Shown piece after piece: positions 1 to 7,705 of a stretch of 11,260 nt of DNA. Source of the DNA: Bacteroidales bacterium UBA5266 (GTDB lineage Bacteria; Bacteroidota; Bacteroidia; Bacteroidales; WCHB1-69); assembly GCA_002411545.1 (NCBI GenBank), contig DHTG01000058.1, positions 1,721 to 12,980 of the forward strand. The letters are read 5' to 3'. Within the stretch, counting starts at the first letter, position 1. Each line of letters begins with the position of its first letter. The position numbers and the translations under genes were made by a program. The notes beneath the pieces were generated by a model that had not been told where the DNA came from, did not search any database, and saw nothing but the letters and a program-made list of their open reading frames with translations.

Positions 1-644
1 CGACGTTCTGGATAATCCACCACTTCCCCACCCCATGCTTCGATCATGCCGGCGAGCACATGAGGAAATTCCGCTTTTCCCACGCCTTTTTCGGGAAATA
101 TTTTTGCATAATGGCATCCGATATGTTCAACCACTTGCAAGGGTTTTCCGGTAAAACGATTCACCAAGGCGTATTTCATCTTTTCTTTTAAATCAAAACG
201 GAATTTATATATAATATCCGAAGGATGAACTAAATTCAAAGGGATATCGAACTCTCTACCTGTTGCCTTCCGCAGATATTCTCTTGTTTTTTCCAGCACT
301 TCGGGTTTATTGTTCCAAATTTCAATCATTTCGGAAAACACTCCGAAAGAGGTTACACACGAGGGCACATAGTTAGTGTAGCCTGCATCTTTCATCAAGG
401 AAAACAAACGGGCTACTACTGTCATGGTTGTTTCTAAAGGAACTATATCCGTATGATAACCTATACCCGTACATGTATGTTGATTCATTTCATCATAAAT
501 ATCTTTTCCTAACTCTTCACGTACTATGCGTAAAAAGGCCGTTTCGGAACCGGGGAAAAAAGTTTGACGTATGCAACTTCTCTCATAGAAATATTTATCG
601 TCGGCTATGGTCTTTTGATATTCGTTCCAATAATATTTTGCCAT
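1..644 (-). CDS. HdrB-like CCG-domain protein (3' end off window)
   Basis: The visible 214 residues resemble subunit B of heterodisulfide reductase (HdrB), a soluble protein that binds non-cubane 4Fe-4S clusters through CCG motifs and carries the disulfide-reducing site in methanogens. Start ATG is at 644-642; the reading frame is open to the left edge, so the C-terminal part is missing. Cysteines at residues 24, 58 and 96 have the spacing of the canonical C-x31-39-CC-x35-36-CxxC motif, but the second Cys of the CC pair is Thr59 and the second Cys of the CxxC pair is Ser99. A later GCHY motif (Cys177) matches the start of the second CCG domain. The gene lies 45 nt after the HdrDE-like gene and probably belongs to the same operon. 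The family assignment is from motif spacing; the substrate is unknown. The damaged first motif may mean a different cluster type or a structural role. Confidence 0.82.
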   Translation of the reverse strand, partial: MAKYYWNEYQKTIADDKYFYERSCIRQTFFPGSETAFLRIVREELGKDIYDEMNQHTCTGIGYHTDIVPLETTMTVVARLFSLMKDAGYTNYVPSCVTSFGVFSEMIEIWNNKPEVLEKTREYLRKATGREFDIPLNLVHPSDIIYKFRFDLKEKMKYALVNRFTGKPLQVVEHIGCHYAKIFPEKGVGKAEFPHVLAGMIEAWGGEVVDYPER

Positions 645-663
645 ATTGTTTAATGTTTATATA

Positions 664-681
664 TACATTAATATTAATGTA
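664..681. repeat. 18-bp perfect palindrome between the HdrDE-like and HdrB-like genes
   Basis: TACATTAATATTAATGTA reads the same on both strands and fills much of the 45-nt gap between the stop of the HdrDE-like gene (690) and the HdrB-like start (644). It ends 19 nt upstream of that start. It could be a protein-binding site or, in RNA, an AU-only hairpin that affects processing or translation of the last visible gene. It is entirely AT apart from two G/C bases, so chance is possible in this AT-rich gap. Confidence 0.4.
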
Positions 682-689
682 GTCTTTAT

Positions 690-2465
690 TTATAAAATCA
701 TGTTTTCTTTCACCAGTTCGGCAATATCTTTTACGTTACAATCGGTAGCTCTTTTAAATGCTTTTTTGCACATGGGACAAGCCGTAACGATGAGATCGGG
801 ATGTTTGGATAGTAGGCTATCCATGGCTGCATTGCGGATTTTAGTTTGCTGTTCGAGCGATATGACGGTATTCCCTAAATTATATCCACAACACAGACTT
901 TTATCTTTCTCGTTTTTGGTTTTTAATAAAGTAGTTATGCTTTTAAGTATCTGGCGAGGGGCTTGATATATACCGCATCCTCTGCCCAATTCACAAGGAT
1001 CGTGATACACTACTTTTAAATCGTCTTTTCTGACTTTTAGTTGACCGCTTTTTATCAAGCCATGAATATATTCGGTATGATGCATGACTTGTATAGGTAG
1101 ATTATATTCTTTTTTAAAGGATTGATAGCATATCGGACAAGAAGTAACGAGCATATTTGCTCCAGATTGTTTGATTAGCTGTGTGTTTTTACGTCTTAAT
1201 TCCGATGCTTGTATACTAAAGCCTTGCTGCCATAAGGGGCGTCCGCAGCAAATGGTTTTATCCTTATCCATAAACCAATACTTTTGATTCACTTTATCAA
1301 AGATATTCAGCATGGCATCCACAATGCCGGGCGTAAGATGCGACATGCATCCGGCAAAATAAACCACCCGACCTATAGAGTTAAATGCTTGTAAATTATC
1401 AATATATTTATAATTGCTGTCGGTATCCAGTTCTTTTTTATTCCGCATTTGCCTACGTATGGTCATCAAATCCAAGCCTACGGGGCATTCGGCCATGCAA
1501 CGATTACACATCAAGCAATTATCGGCAATCTCCTCTTTGGGACGTTTATACCGCAAATCGCGAAGAAAATAAATGGATTGGACGCCTTGCAATTGTAAAT
1601 CTTTATACAAAGGGCAATTGTCAATACAAATGCCGCATCGAGAGCAGGCACTCAGCTCATACATGGTAAATCCCGACACTTGTTCGTTTTCGCTCAGCCC
1701 CCATTTTCTCAAAAAAATTAAAATCACTTCCGTGAATATATGCATATAACGGGAAAAGGGCATGGCTACAAAAAAAGTTCCTAAGGCAAAAGAATATAAG
1801 GTCCAAGCCGGAATTTCCAACACATCGGCTACCGTATAATTTATCATATCACCTAAGCCCTGGGTCAAAAAACCACCGTTATTGTATAAGGTAGCGGTAA
1901 AACTTTCCGACAACAATCGCAAAGGAAAAATCAACCACAAAGAAAATTTCGTAAAACGATCAAAAACAACATGTTTGCTTGTTTTTTTCATGCCGAACAG
2001 GCGGGAATATATCGATTTAATATAAGCCAATATGACTCCTGAAAGCACATAAAGGAGGATAAAATCCATCAGATGTGCAAAGAAGGCTGCATGTTTGAAA
2101 GCTTGAGGGTCGTGAATGAAATAACGGTAGAAAATCCCTGTCCAAAAAGGTTTCGGACCATTCACAGCCAATTCGGTTTCAACCGCTCCTACCAGTATCA
2201 ATAAGAACCATCCCAAGGCGATGCTGGAATGCATATACCCTAATAAAAAATTACGTTTAAAGACTTTACGATGAAATAAGGCTTCCCATACCGTTTCCCA
2301 TATAGCCGATAAAAACTTCCAGGATAGGATATTTTTCAATAGCAGGGTTTTTTGTACGCGGTTAAATTGCTTATACCATCGTATGTATTTAATTATACAG
2401 ATTGTAATTAAAGCAATTACGCCTATGAGGAAGGGAAGTACAAACGGACTGAAATAATTACTCAT
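690..2465 (-). CDS. membrane HdrDE-like fusion: cytochrome-type anchor, two 4Fe-4S and two CCG domains
   Basis: This 591-residue protein joins a membrane anchor to a heterodisulfide-reductase D-type catalytic region. Hydrophobic segments at about residues 8-28, 73-95, 128-150, 172-190 and 220-250, with several histidines (79, 118, 125, 131, 242), fit an HdrE/NarI-like domain that could bind heme b and exchange electrons with quinone. Two 4Fe-4S motifs follow: C274-C277-C280-C284P and C317-C320-C323-C327P. Two complete CCG motifs follow these: C373, C406-C407, C443-C446, and C491, C525-C526, C563-C566. Start ATG 2465-2463 lies 2 nt after the stop of the preceding ferredoxin gene (TAA-AG-ATG), so translation is probably coupled. 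Related architectures occur in HdrDE of methanogens and in HmcF/DsrK-type complexes of sulfate reducers. The likely role is passing electrons between membrane quinone and a cytoplasmic thiol/disulfide-type or Fe-S partner; the actual partner is not shown here. Confidence 0.88.
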   Translation of the reverse strand: MSNYFSPFVLPFLIGVIALITICIIKYIRWYKQFNRVQKTLLLKNILSWKFLSAIWETVWEALFHRKVFKRNFLLGYMHSSIALGWFLLILVGAVETELAVNGPKPFWTGIFYRYFIHDPQAFKHAAFFAHLMDFILLYVLSGVILAYIKSIYSRLFGMKKTSKHVVFDRFTKFSLWLIFPLRLLSESFTATLYNNGGFLTQGLGDMINYTVADVLEIPAWTLYSFALGTFFVAMPFSRYMHIFTEVILIFLRKWGLSENEQVSGFTMYELSACSRCGICIDNCPLYKDLQLQGVQSIYFLRDLRYKRPKEEIADNCLMCNRCMAECPVGLDLMTIRRQMRNKKELDTDSNYKYIDNLQAFNSIGRVVYFAGCMSHLTPGIVDAMLNIFDKVNQKYWFMDKDKTICCGRPLWQQGFSIQASELRRKNTQLIKQSGANMLVTSCPICYQSFKKEYNLPIQVMHHTEYIHGLIKSGQLKVRKDDLKVVYHDPCELGRGCGIYQAPRQILKSITTLLKTKNEKDKSLCCGYNLGNTVISLEQQTKIRNAAMDSLLSKHPDLIVTACPMCKKAFKRATDCNVKDIAELVKENMIL

Positions 2466-2467
2466 CT

Positions 2468-2806
2468 TTATTTCTTATTAGCTTCAAACAATATTTTTCG
2501 CATATGTATAATTAAAGAACGTAGGTTTACGCCTCTGGGACACACCAGTGTACATTTTCCACAGAGCATACAAGCCTTCAAGGCTTGTTGTACCCCCTCA
2601 TATTGAGCTCGTCGAAACAGGGTATGTAGTTTACGAATATTAAAATCCGTAAACTGACGCGCCGAACAAGTAGCGGCACAGGCACCACAGGAAATGCATC
2701 GCTTAAAGGAAGGCTCTTCTTTATAAAGTTTTCGGACAAGTTCCATTTTACATTCATCCAAATGAATCACCCGTGTGTTTGATATCTTAAATCCAAAATT
2801 CGTCAT
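2468..2806 (-). CDS. small HdrC-like 2x[4Fe-4S] protein
   Basis: A 112-residue protein with two ferredoxin-type cluster motifs: C37-C40-C43-C47 (the fourth Cys is followed by Ser, not the usual Pro) and C79-C82-C85-C89P. This is the HdrC pattern, an electron-transfer subunit that wires a cluster chain into an HdrB/HdrD catalytic subunit. There is no signal peptide or membrane segment, so it is cytoplasmic. Its start lies 6 nt after the stop of the other HdrC-like gene and its stop 2 nt before the HdrDE-like gene, so it sits in the middle of a tight operon. Two different HdrC-like proteins in one operon suggest that each serves a different partner, for example the HdrB-like and the HdrD-like subunit; that is inference. 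Confidence 0.85.
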   Translation of the reverse strand: MTNFGFKISNTRVIHLDECKMELVRKLYKEEPSFKRCISCGACAATCSARQFTDFNIRKLHTLFRRAQYEGVQQALKACMLCGKCTLVCPRGVNLRSLIIHMRKILFEANKK

Positions 2807-2812
2807 AGTTGA

Positions 2813-3424
2813 TTATTCTTTATTTTCCATCACTTTATTTCTCAAGTCTATTCCCCCGCTTATCTCGAAAATCTTTCGGATTTCGTCCAGGTTTTCTTGA
2901 CGTATTTTCCGTAAGGCTCCGGGACCATCGCCTTGATAATTGGCGCCAAAACGAGGGGCTACTTCTTTGATATGTTCCACATACCACGCCCAAATAGGCC
3001 CTTGTTCGGGATGTAATTTGGGGTCAACGGTATCGGGATGTACGCAATACCCTATCTTTAATATATTGGCACCTACCCCACGCATGATGTCCTGTTGTTT
3101 ACGTCCTTCGACACTTTCGGTATGATAACCCAGTTCTTGGGATATTTTTCGTAACACATTGATAACTTCTCCGGGAACATTGCCTCTCGGACAGCGTGTT
3201 TTACACGACATACATTGTCCGCAATACCATATGGTATCCGAACGCAACAATTGCTCTATGGCTTCCTCATCGTCCCGTTGCACGATATCGCATATGCTGC
3301 GCGGATCATAGGGAAAAAATTCCGCCGCCGGACAGATAGCCGTACATATGCCACAGTTCATACAGGCTTTTAAGGCTTCTTCAAAACGAATATCTTGCTT
3401 AAATAATTCACTTAAATTTCCCAT
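2813..3424 (-). CDS. HdrC-like 2x[4Fe-4S] protein
   Basis: About 203 residues. Two cluster motifs lie in the first half: C21-C24-C27-C31P and C68-C71-C74-C78P (numbered from the ATG at 3424). The region between them resembles HdrC of heterodisulfide reductases; the C-terminal 100 residues (about 100-203) carry no cysteine motif and may be a docking extension. A GTG at 3427 is also in frame, but the ATG at 3424-3422 is preferred because it gives a TGATG stop-start overlap with the VOC gene, the usual form of translational coupling. The protein should be cytoplasmic and carry electrons between other subunits of the complex. The family call is firm; the redox partners are inferred from position only. 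Confidence 0.85.
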   Translation of the reverse strand: MGNLSELFKQDIRFEEALKACMNCGICTAICPAAEFFPYDPRSICDIVQRDDEEAIEQLLRSDTIWYCGQCMSCKTRCPRGNVPGEVINVLRKISQELGYHTESVEGRKQQDIMRGVGANILKIGYCVHPDTVDPKLHPEQGPIWAWYVEHIKEVAPRFGANYQGDGPGALRKIRQENLDEIRKIFEISGGIDLRNKVMENKE

Positions 3425-4497
3425 CACTCATTGATTGTTACTTTATTGATACCCATCAAACGAAACAGAAACTTCGGCAATACCTTTTCCCTGTTGCGTT
3501 TCATTAAATTAATATGTAAACCCAAGACTTTGATCAAAGGAATTTTATGGGTTTCGACAAATTCTATCAAAGTGCCGTCAGGGTCTTCTATATAGGTGAA
3601 ATGACCGGTGGCTTCGCCCATATCAAAACTGCTTTGATTGGCACAACTATCTACGGTAAAGGGAAATCCTTTTTCACGACAATAGTCTTTCAAGGCTTGC
3701 ATATGGGTTACATCATAACAAATTTGGATAAAACCCGGGTCTCCCCAAAAACGTCCTTCGTAGATTTTCTTTGGCTCACGCTCCAAGGCTACTACCAGCT
3801 CCAGATGGCTGGGACCAAACATAGCGGCAAAAGCTCCTTTGCGCTTTTGACTGTGTTCGAGCAATACCCGGCGATAGCGTTGACTGCCACCCCGTAAAAA
3901 TTGCCAATCTTCAAACACACCGATCTGATCATACACTATCGTATCATAACCCAAAATATCTTGATAGACCGGCAAGGCCTTTTCGATATTCCGAACGCCT
4001 ATCATAGCCCCGACTACCCCTCCTGCCTGACGCTTACGGTCCACAAAGACATAGGCATCTTCTACAATTTGAAAATAATTTCCAAAGGGATCTAAGATGT
4101 AAAAACAAGGAATGCCGTCAGGCGTAATTAGAATATCGCTTATATGGCTGTATTTAGCTTTTATTTCCTGATGAAAAGTCTTGACATTCCTTGCTTTGAT
4201 CTTAGCCAGAAAAACTCCCAAATCGGCAATCTGAATATCAAAATCCCGTGTTTTAGGCTTGCGTTCGGAATATTGCCAAATCTCCAAACCACCCCCGCCT
4301 TGTAAATTAACGGCTATACAAGCATGACGCTTTTGCGCTTGATTGCCGGTATAAGGCAACATCAACTCGGCGACACTATCATCTTCTAAAATCCTGATAT
4401 CGGTTTGAAACATATCGATATACCATTTCCACGAGCGCTTCAAATTCTCCGTTCCTATACCCACTTGCTGTATGCCCGAAATAAAATATGAAGACAT
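3424..4497 (-). CDS. tandem VOC (glyoxalase/dioxygenase fold) protein
   Basis: A 357-residue protein with two vicinal-oxygen-chelate domains: residues about 6-150 (starting at GIQQVGI, closing at DPFGNYFQIVED) and about 160-316 (starting at GAMIGV, closing at DPDGTLIEFVE), then a basic 40-residue tail. VOC proteins include glyoxalase I, methylmalonyl-CoA epimerase and extradiol dioxygenases, which bind a metal through His/Glu. Aligned by eye, the first-strand His is Gln11 in domain 1 and Ala164 in domain 2, and the closing Glu is Gln143 in domain 1 but Glu312 in domain 2. The His-based metal site therefore looks lost, and no specific reaction can be assigned. It is the first gene of the Hdr-like operon: its stop overlaps the next start, so it is made in step with the Fe-S proteins. 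It may bind or isomerise the substrate the complex reduces; that is inference. Confidence 0.8.
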   Translation of the reverse strand: MSSYFISGIQQVGIGTENLKRSWKWYIDMFQTDIRILEDDSVAELMLPYTGNQAQKRHACIAVNLQGGGGLEIWQYSERKPKTRDFDIQIADLGVFLAKIKARNVKTFHQEIKAKYSHISDILITPDGIPCFYILDPFGNYFQIVEDAYVFVDRKRQAGGVVGAMIGVRNIEKALPVYQDILGYDTIVYDQIGVFEDWQFLRGGSQRYRRVLLEHSQKRKGAFAAMFGPSHLELVVALEREPKKIYEGRFWGDPGFIQICYDVTHMQALKDYCREKGFPFTVDSCANQSSFDMGEATGHFTYIEDPDGTLIEFVETHKIPLIKVLGLHINLMKRNREKVLPKFLFRLMGINKVTINE

Positions 4498-4528
4498 AAA
4501 TATGTATTTAATGCGTAAATTTTATATG

Positions 4529-4536
4529 CAAAAGTA
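4529..4536 (-). promoter_or_regulatory. TAnnTTTG -7 box, promoter of the VOC-Hdr operon
   Basis: On the minus strand TACTTTTG matches the Bacteroidota -7 consensus exactly and lies 31 nt upstream of the VOC start codon. This leaves a leader of roughly 20-27 nt. No convincing -33 TTTG is seen at the expected 19-21 nt upstream. Confidence 0.6.
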
Positions 4537-4584
4537 GCAAAAATATATTACATACCGATAGGATGATATAAATTCATACAATTA

Positions 4585-4620
4585 AGCGGAAAGCAAATGA
4601 TAAACTGAGAACTTTCCACT
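4585..4620 (-). terminator. possible hairpin terminator after nadC
   Basis: On the minus strand AGTGGAAAG (4620-4612) can pair with CTTTCCGCT (4593-4585) over 9 bp including one G-U pair, with an 18-nt loop. It begins on the last base of the nadC stop codon. The bases after the stem (TAATTGTATG) are only weakly U-rich, so it may be an mRNA 3'-end stabiliser or a weak terminator. It separates nadC from the VOC-Hdr operon promoter. Confidence 0.35.
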
Positions 4621-5453
4621 CACATCGCTTTCAGACTCAAATCCAAGCTTTTCACACTATTTGTCAAGGCGCCGACAGAAATAAAATCTACTCCGGTTTT
4701 GGCATAGGCTCTGATGGTTTGTTGGTTGATATTCCCCGATGCTTCGGTTTCATAACAATGATTTACAATCTGCACGGCTTTAGCCACAGCTTCGGGGGTG
4801 AAATTATCGAACATAATGCGGTGAAATCCGCCCAAACGCATGGCTTCTTCCACCTCTTGCAGGGAACGGGTTTCTATTTCAATTTTCAGATCAAGCTTTT
4901 TGGCTTTTAGGTAGGCTGTTGTTTTTTCAAGAGCATTTTTCAAGCCACCGGCAAAATCGATATGATTGTCTTTAAGCATAATCATATCATATAATCCCAT
5001 GCGGTGATTGCATCCCCCTCCTATCCTCACGGCCATTTTTTCGAGAACACGCAGATTGGGTGTTGTTTTGCGGGTATCTAATAAACGTACCGAAGTACCT
5101 TCCAACAAATGCACATAGGCTCGGGTTGTGGTAGCTATCCCGCTCATACGCTGCATGATATTCAACACCAAGCGTTCCGCTTTTAAGATAGAACGTACAC
5201 TCCCTTCCACCTTCAGCACTATATCGCCCGGCTGCACCGAACGTCCGTCAGGAATATACACTTCGATTTGCATATCAGGGTCTACAGTCTTGAAAACACG
5301 CTCTGCTATCTCCACCCCGGCAATGATGCCCGCTTCTTTGACCCATAATTTGGATTTACCTCGACTGTCCGCCGAAATGGATACCAACGATGAATGATCT
5401 CCATCGCCTACATCTTCCCGTAAAGCATAGGTGATTATTTCCTCAATTGACAT
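4620..5453 (-). CDS. nadC: nicotinate-nucleotide pyrophosphorylase (carboxylating), quinolinate phosphoribosyltransferase
   Basis: NadC converts quinolinate and PRPP to nicotinate mononucleotide, CO2 and pyrophosphate in de novo NAD synthesis in the cytoplasm. The 277 residues match the family length. Conserved blocks visible in order are: GDGDHSS near residue 16, the helix QRMSGIAT (101-109), DTRKTTPNLR (126-135) with the PRPP/quinolinate-binding Arg and Lys, GGGCNHRMGLYD (145-156), KDNH (161-164), the Glu-rich strand IEIET (191-195), MFDN (214-217), SGNI (239-242) and SVGALT (259-264). The start overlaps the end of the upstream DUF4783-like gene by 19 bp in another frame, so translation is probably coupled. 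nadA and nadB, which make quinolinate, are not in the window. No odd residues noted. Confidence 0.97.
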   Translation of the reverse strand: MSIEEIITYALREDVGDGDHSSLVSISADSRGKSKLWVKEAGIIAGVEIAERVFKTVDPDMQIEVYIPDGRSVQPGDIVLKVEGSVRSILKAERLVLNIMQRMSGIATTTRAYVHLLEGTSVRLLDTRKTTPNLRVLEKMAVRIGGGCNHRMGLYDMIMLKDNHIDFAGGLKNALEKTTAYLKAKKLDLKIEIETRSLQEVEEAMRLGGFHRIMFDNFTPEAVAKAVQIVNHCYETEASGNINQQTIRAYAKTGVDFISVGALTNSVKSLDLSLKAM

Positions 5454-5881
5454 TGCTTGTTTTTTGTGATGCTTAATTCATATATTTGTAGCTTTTCGGT
5501 CTTTTTTGTTCTTTTTATGACATAATACACGCGAAACAAACAATTCGCCGAGGTAGTATAAGTGGCTATGGTATAGGTAACACATTCGGATGTATTGCCT
5601 TCTTGTTCAATTTGAAAAGTTTTGGGAGGATTTTTATCGAAGAAATCACTCACGATAAGTTCGGCTTGATAGCGGCTATAGGTCGCATCAATCCCGTTTA
5701 TCTTTACATCGACCACTTCGTTGAAACAAAGCGATAATTGTTGTGCATTCCCTCTGATAAAAGCATCTTTGATTTGTTTTTGTATATTGATTTGTGTAAG
5801 TGATGAGTCTTTGGTTCCAAAAGAAAAAAGGGGAAAAGATATCAAAAACAGAAAAAATGGAAAGCTTCTACGCATATACAA
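5435..5881 (-). CDS. small secreted DUF4783-like protein
   Basis: A 148-residue protein with an N-terminal signal peptide (RR then a Phe/Leu/Ile-rich core to about residue 22, cleavage probably after SFG). The mature part (about 30-145) reads like a short alpha+beta NTF2-like fold: an opening helix with AFIRGNAQQL, a YSRYQAELIVSDFF segment, then beta strands. This pattern matches DUF4783, a Bacteroidota family often found just before nadC; the assignment is from memory of the pattern. It probably acts in the periplasm; its function is unknown. Two ATGs lie at the start (residues 1 and 3) and either would work. The gene begins 53 nt after the Ig-like lipoprotein gene and runs 19 bp into nadC. 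No link to NAD synthesis is visible in the protein itself. Confidence 0.75.
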   Translation of the reverse strand: MYMRRSFPFFLFLISFPLFSFGTKDSSLTQINIQKQIKDAFIRGNAQQLSLCFNEVVDVKINGIDATYSRYQAELIVSDFFDKNPPKTFQIEQEGNTSECVTYTIATYTTSANCLFRVYYVIKRTKKTEKLQIYELSITKNKQCQLRK

Positions 5882-5934
5882 AGCATTAATGGTTCAAACA
5901 TTTCCTAACAACACAAAAACCAAACCAAAAAAAA

Positions 5935-7701
5935 TTATTTCACCGAAAATATTTCTTCAACCGTCCAGTTGGGATTGACTTCAATCACTTTATCGAAATA
6001 AATTATTTTTTCGGCTTGTTTTTTTTCGCGGTAATTTCCGCTATCCCATTTTCCATTTCCATTGGCATCGTAGATAATTCTCAGGCTGTATTTCCCGGGC
6101 ACCAACAGGTCATAGGCAATGCTTTTATCGAAAGTCAGGCTTTGTTCGTTCATAACTTCCTTTTTTTCGTTCAACAATTGTACAATATAAGGCTGTTCTT
6201 CGGTAAATTGATAGTAAATATGTATATTTCCATAATCTTTGAGCGATTTCGTCGTAAACGCCAAGCGAATGCTGTCGGTATAATGTCCGAGTGCCGAAGC
6301 AAAGATGGAATCGCCGACACATAAAATATAGTCTCTTTTACTTTTCCAGGCATAATCAACCATCAGTCTACGTTGCAGACTATCTTCGAAGTTGAGTTGT
6401 GGAATAAGGGTATCATAACACAACACTTCCACCAGAGAATCTTCGCCCGATTCTTTGACCAAGGTATCGATTTTTTTTTCTTTTTTCAATTCCAAGAGGA
6501 AGCATTTCGACAAATCGGCTGTATGTACGGGGTAATCAAAGACAAGACATAGCTTCCTGTTCCTTTCGCCGGCATATAAAGCCGTATAGCTTAATACTTT
6601 TTTTTCTTCTATACTATCTTTTACGCTTTTTTTCATCTTCATCAAACTCCCTTTGTCGGCGGGATTGATATCGAGGGTGTCAAACACGCAGTCATCGGCG
6701 ATTACCTGAAAACGAATGTCTTTATCTACTAAATAATTGAAAAATAAAACTACGGTATCTTTTTTTGCCCCAAAATCCCATACATACAAATCATCGATCA
6801 GGGTATCCAAGGATATCAATTGAAAGTCTTTTACTTCATTAGAAAATACAAATTGATAATGCGCTTGTTTGATTAAATTACGCCGCAAAAACTTAAGCGT
6901 AGTATCTTTTTCTTGAAAAAAGGAAAGGGCTATGCGCATGGAATCCATGGCATCATGGTCTATGCTTTGTGAACTATCGGTATGTAAAAGAGGAAGTGCA
7001 TAGGTTTGTATATAGGTGTCGACAAAGGCGATTTTTTCGTCCGGTAAATCATACATTCTATTGAAATTCTTATCTTCCAAGGCAAATAACAGATAGGACC
7101 TATTCGGAAGGTTGTTAAACACAAAATTCCCTTTGCTATCGGTATAGGTAACATAATCGGGTTCTTGGCTCAGAGGTGCCGAATCGTTTAGATTTTCATA
7201 CAGAAAAACGCTTGTTTTGGGACAGGCTTCGCCGGTAAAGGCATCGTGCAGACTGCCGCTAATCATCATGGAATCTATATGTTCGCCGGTGGAGAAAACA
7301 AGGTGTTTCGAAGCCAATGTATTTCCCTCCGTAATATCTTTGACCGCTTCCAAAAGTTGAATCGTATAAGTAGTGTTTGGCTGTAAGTCTTCCTTCCACT
7401 TAATCACGAGCGATTTTCCTTTGAGGACAAAATCCGGACTTTTTTCTAAACGAGGTGAAACAAGAATGTTTTCCGATGGAGAAGCTAATTGGATGTATTC
7501 ATTGAATGTCAGCTTGATTTGTTTGCCTTTAAATTGCATGGCTTCATGAGTCGGATATTGTGCGATGATATCGGGAGGAGCCACGTCCTTTGCGCCTCCA
7601 CCTAAAGAGGCTTGACTGGCACAGGCATATAGCATATACGAAAGGACAACATATATATATACAATGGCATAGCTTCGTTTTGAACTCTTTGTTGATTTCA
7701 T
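5935..7701 (-). CDS. Ig-like (Big_5) lipoprotein of the Bacteroidota envelope
   Basis: A 588-residue lipoprotein. The N-terminus has basic residues, a hydrophobic stretch (11-24) and the lipobox LYAC, with lipidated Cys27. There is no acidic surface-export signal after the Cys, so it may stay on the periplasmic side. Residues about 42-140 look like a bacterial Ig-like domain (Big_5/SbsA type: PPDII..YP, then LTFNEYI, then LQPNTTYTI). Residues about 147-230 resemble a carboxypeptidase-regulatory-like beta sandwich (ISGSLHDA ... GNFVFNNLP). Near the C-terminus, DANGNGKWDSGNY (about 547-559) looks like a calcium-binding loop. This arrangement occurs as a single large envelope protein in many Bacteroidota; its function is not established. 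It is the first gene of the run leading to the DUF4783-like gene and nadC. Its start codon lies only 4 nt from a -7 box, which is unusual. Confidence 0.8.
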   Translation of the reverse strand: MKSTKSSKRSYAIVYIYVVLSYMLYACASQASLGGGAKDVAPPDIIAQYPTHEAMQFKGKQIKLTFNEYIQLASPSENILVSPRLEKSPDFVLKGKSLVIKWKEDLQPNTTYTIQLLEAVKDITEGNTLASKHLVFSTGEHIDSMMISGSLHDAFTGEACPKTSVFLYENLNDSAPLSQEPDYVTYTDSKGNFVFNNLPNRSYLLFALEDKNFNRMYDLPDEKIAFVDTYIQTYALPLLHTDSSQSIDHDAMDSMRIALSFFQEKDTTLKFLRRNLIKQAHYQFVFSNEVKDFQLISLDTLIDDLYVWDFGAKKDTVVLFFNYLVDKDIRFQVIADDCVFDTLDINPADKGSLMKMKKSVKDSIEEKKVLSYTALYAGERNRKLCLVFDYPVHTADLSKCFLLELKKEKKIDTLVKESGEDSLVEVLCYDTLIPQLNFEDSLQRRLMVDYAWKSKRDYILCVGDSIFASALGHYTDSIRLAFTTKSLKDYGNIHIYYQFTEEQPYIVQLLNEKKEVMNEQSLTFDKSIAYDLLVPGKYSLRIIYDANGNGKWDSGNYREKKQAEKIIYFDKVIEVNPNWTVEEIFSVK

Positions 7702-7705
7702 GCTG

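Noticed and set aside
428..682. Plus-strand open frame of 84 codons
   Set aside because: It lies antisense to the HdrB-like gene, has no recognisable domain, and ends in the AT-rich gap; the minus-strand frame has clear motifs.
3424..4497. Methylmalonyl-CoA epimerase or 4-hydroxyphenylpyruvate dioxygenase as a name for the VOC gene
   Set aside because: The length (two domains) does not fit the epimerase, and the His ligands needed by both enzymes are not at the expected places.
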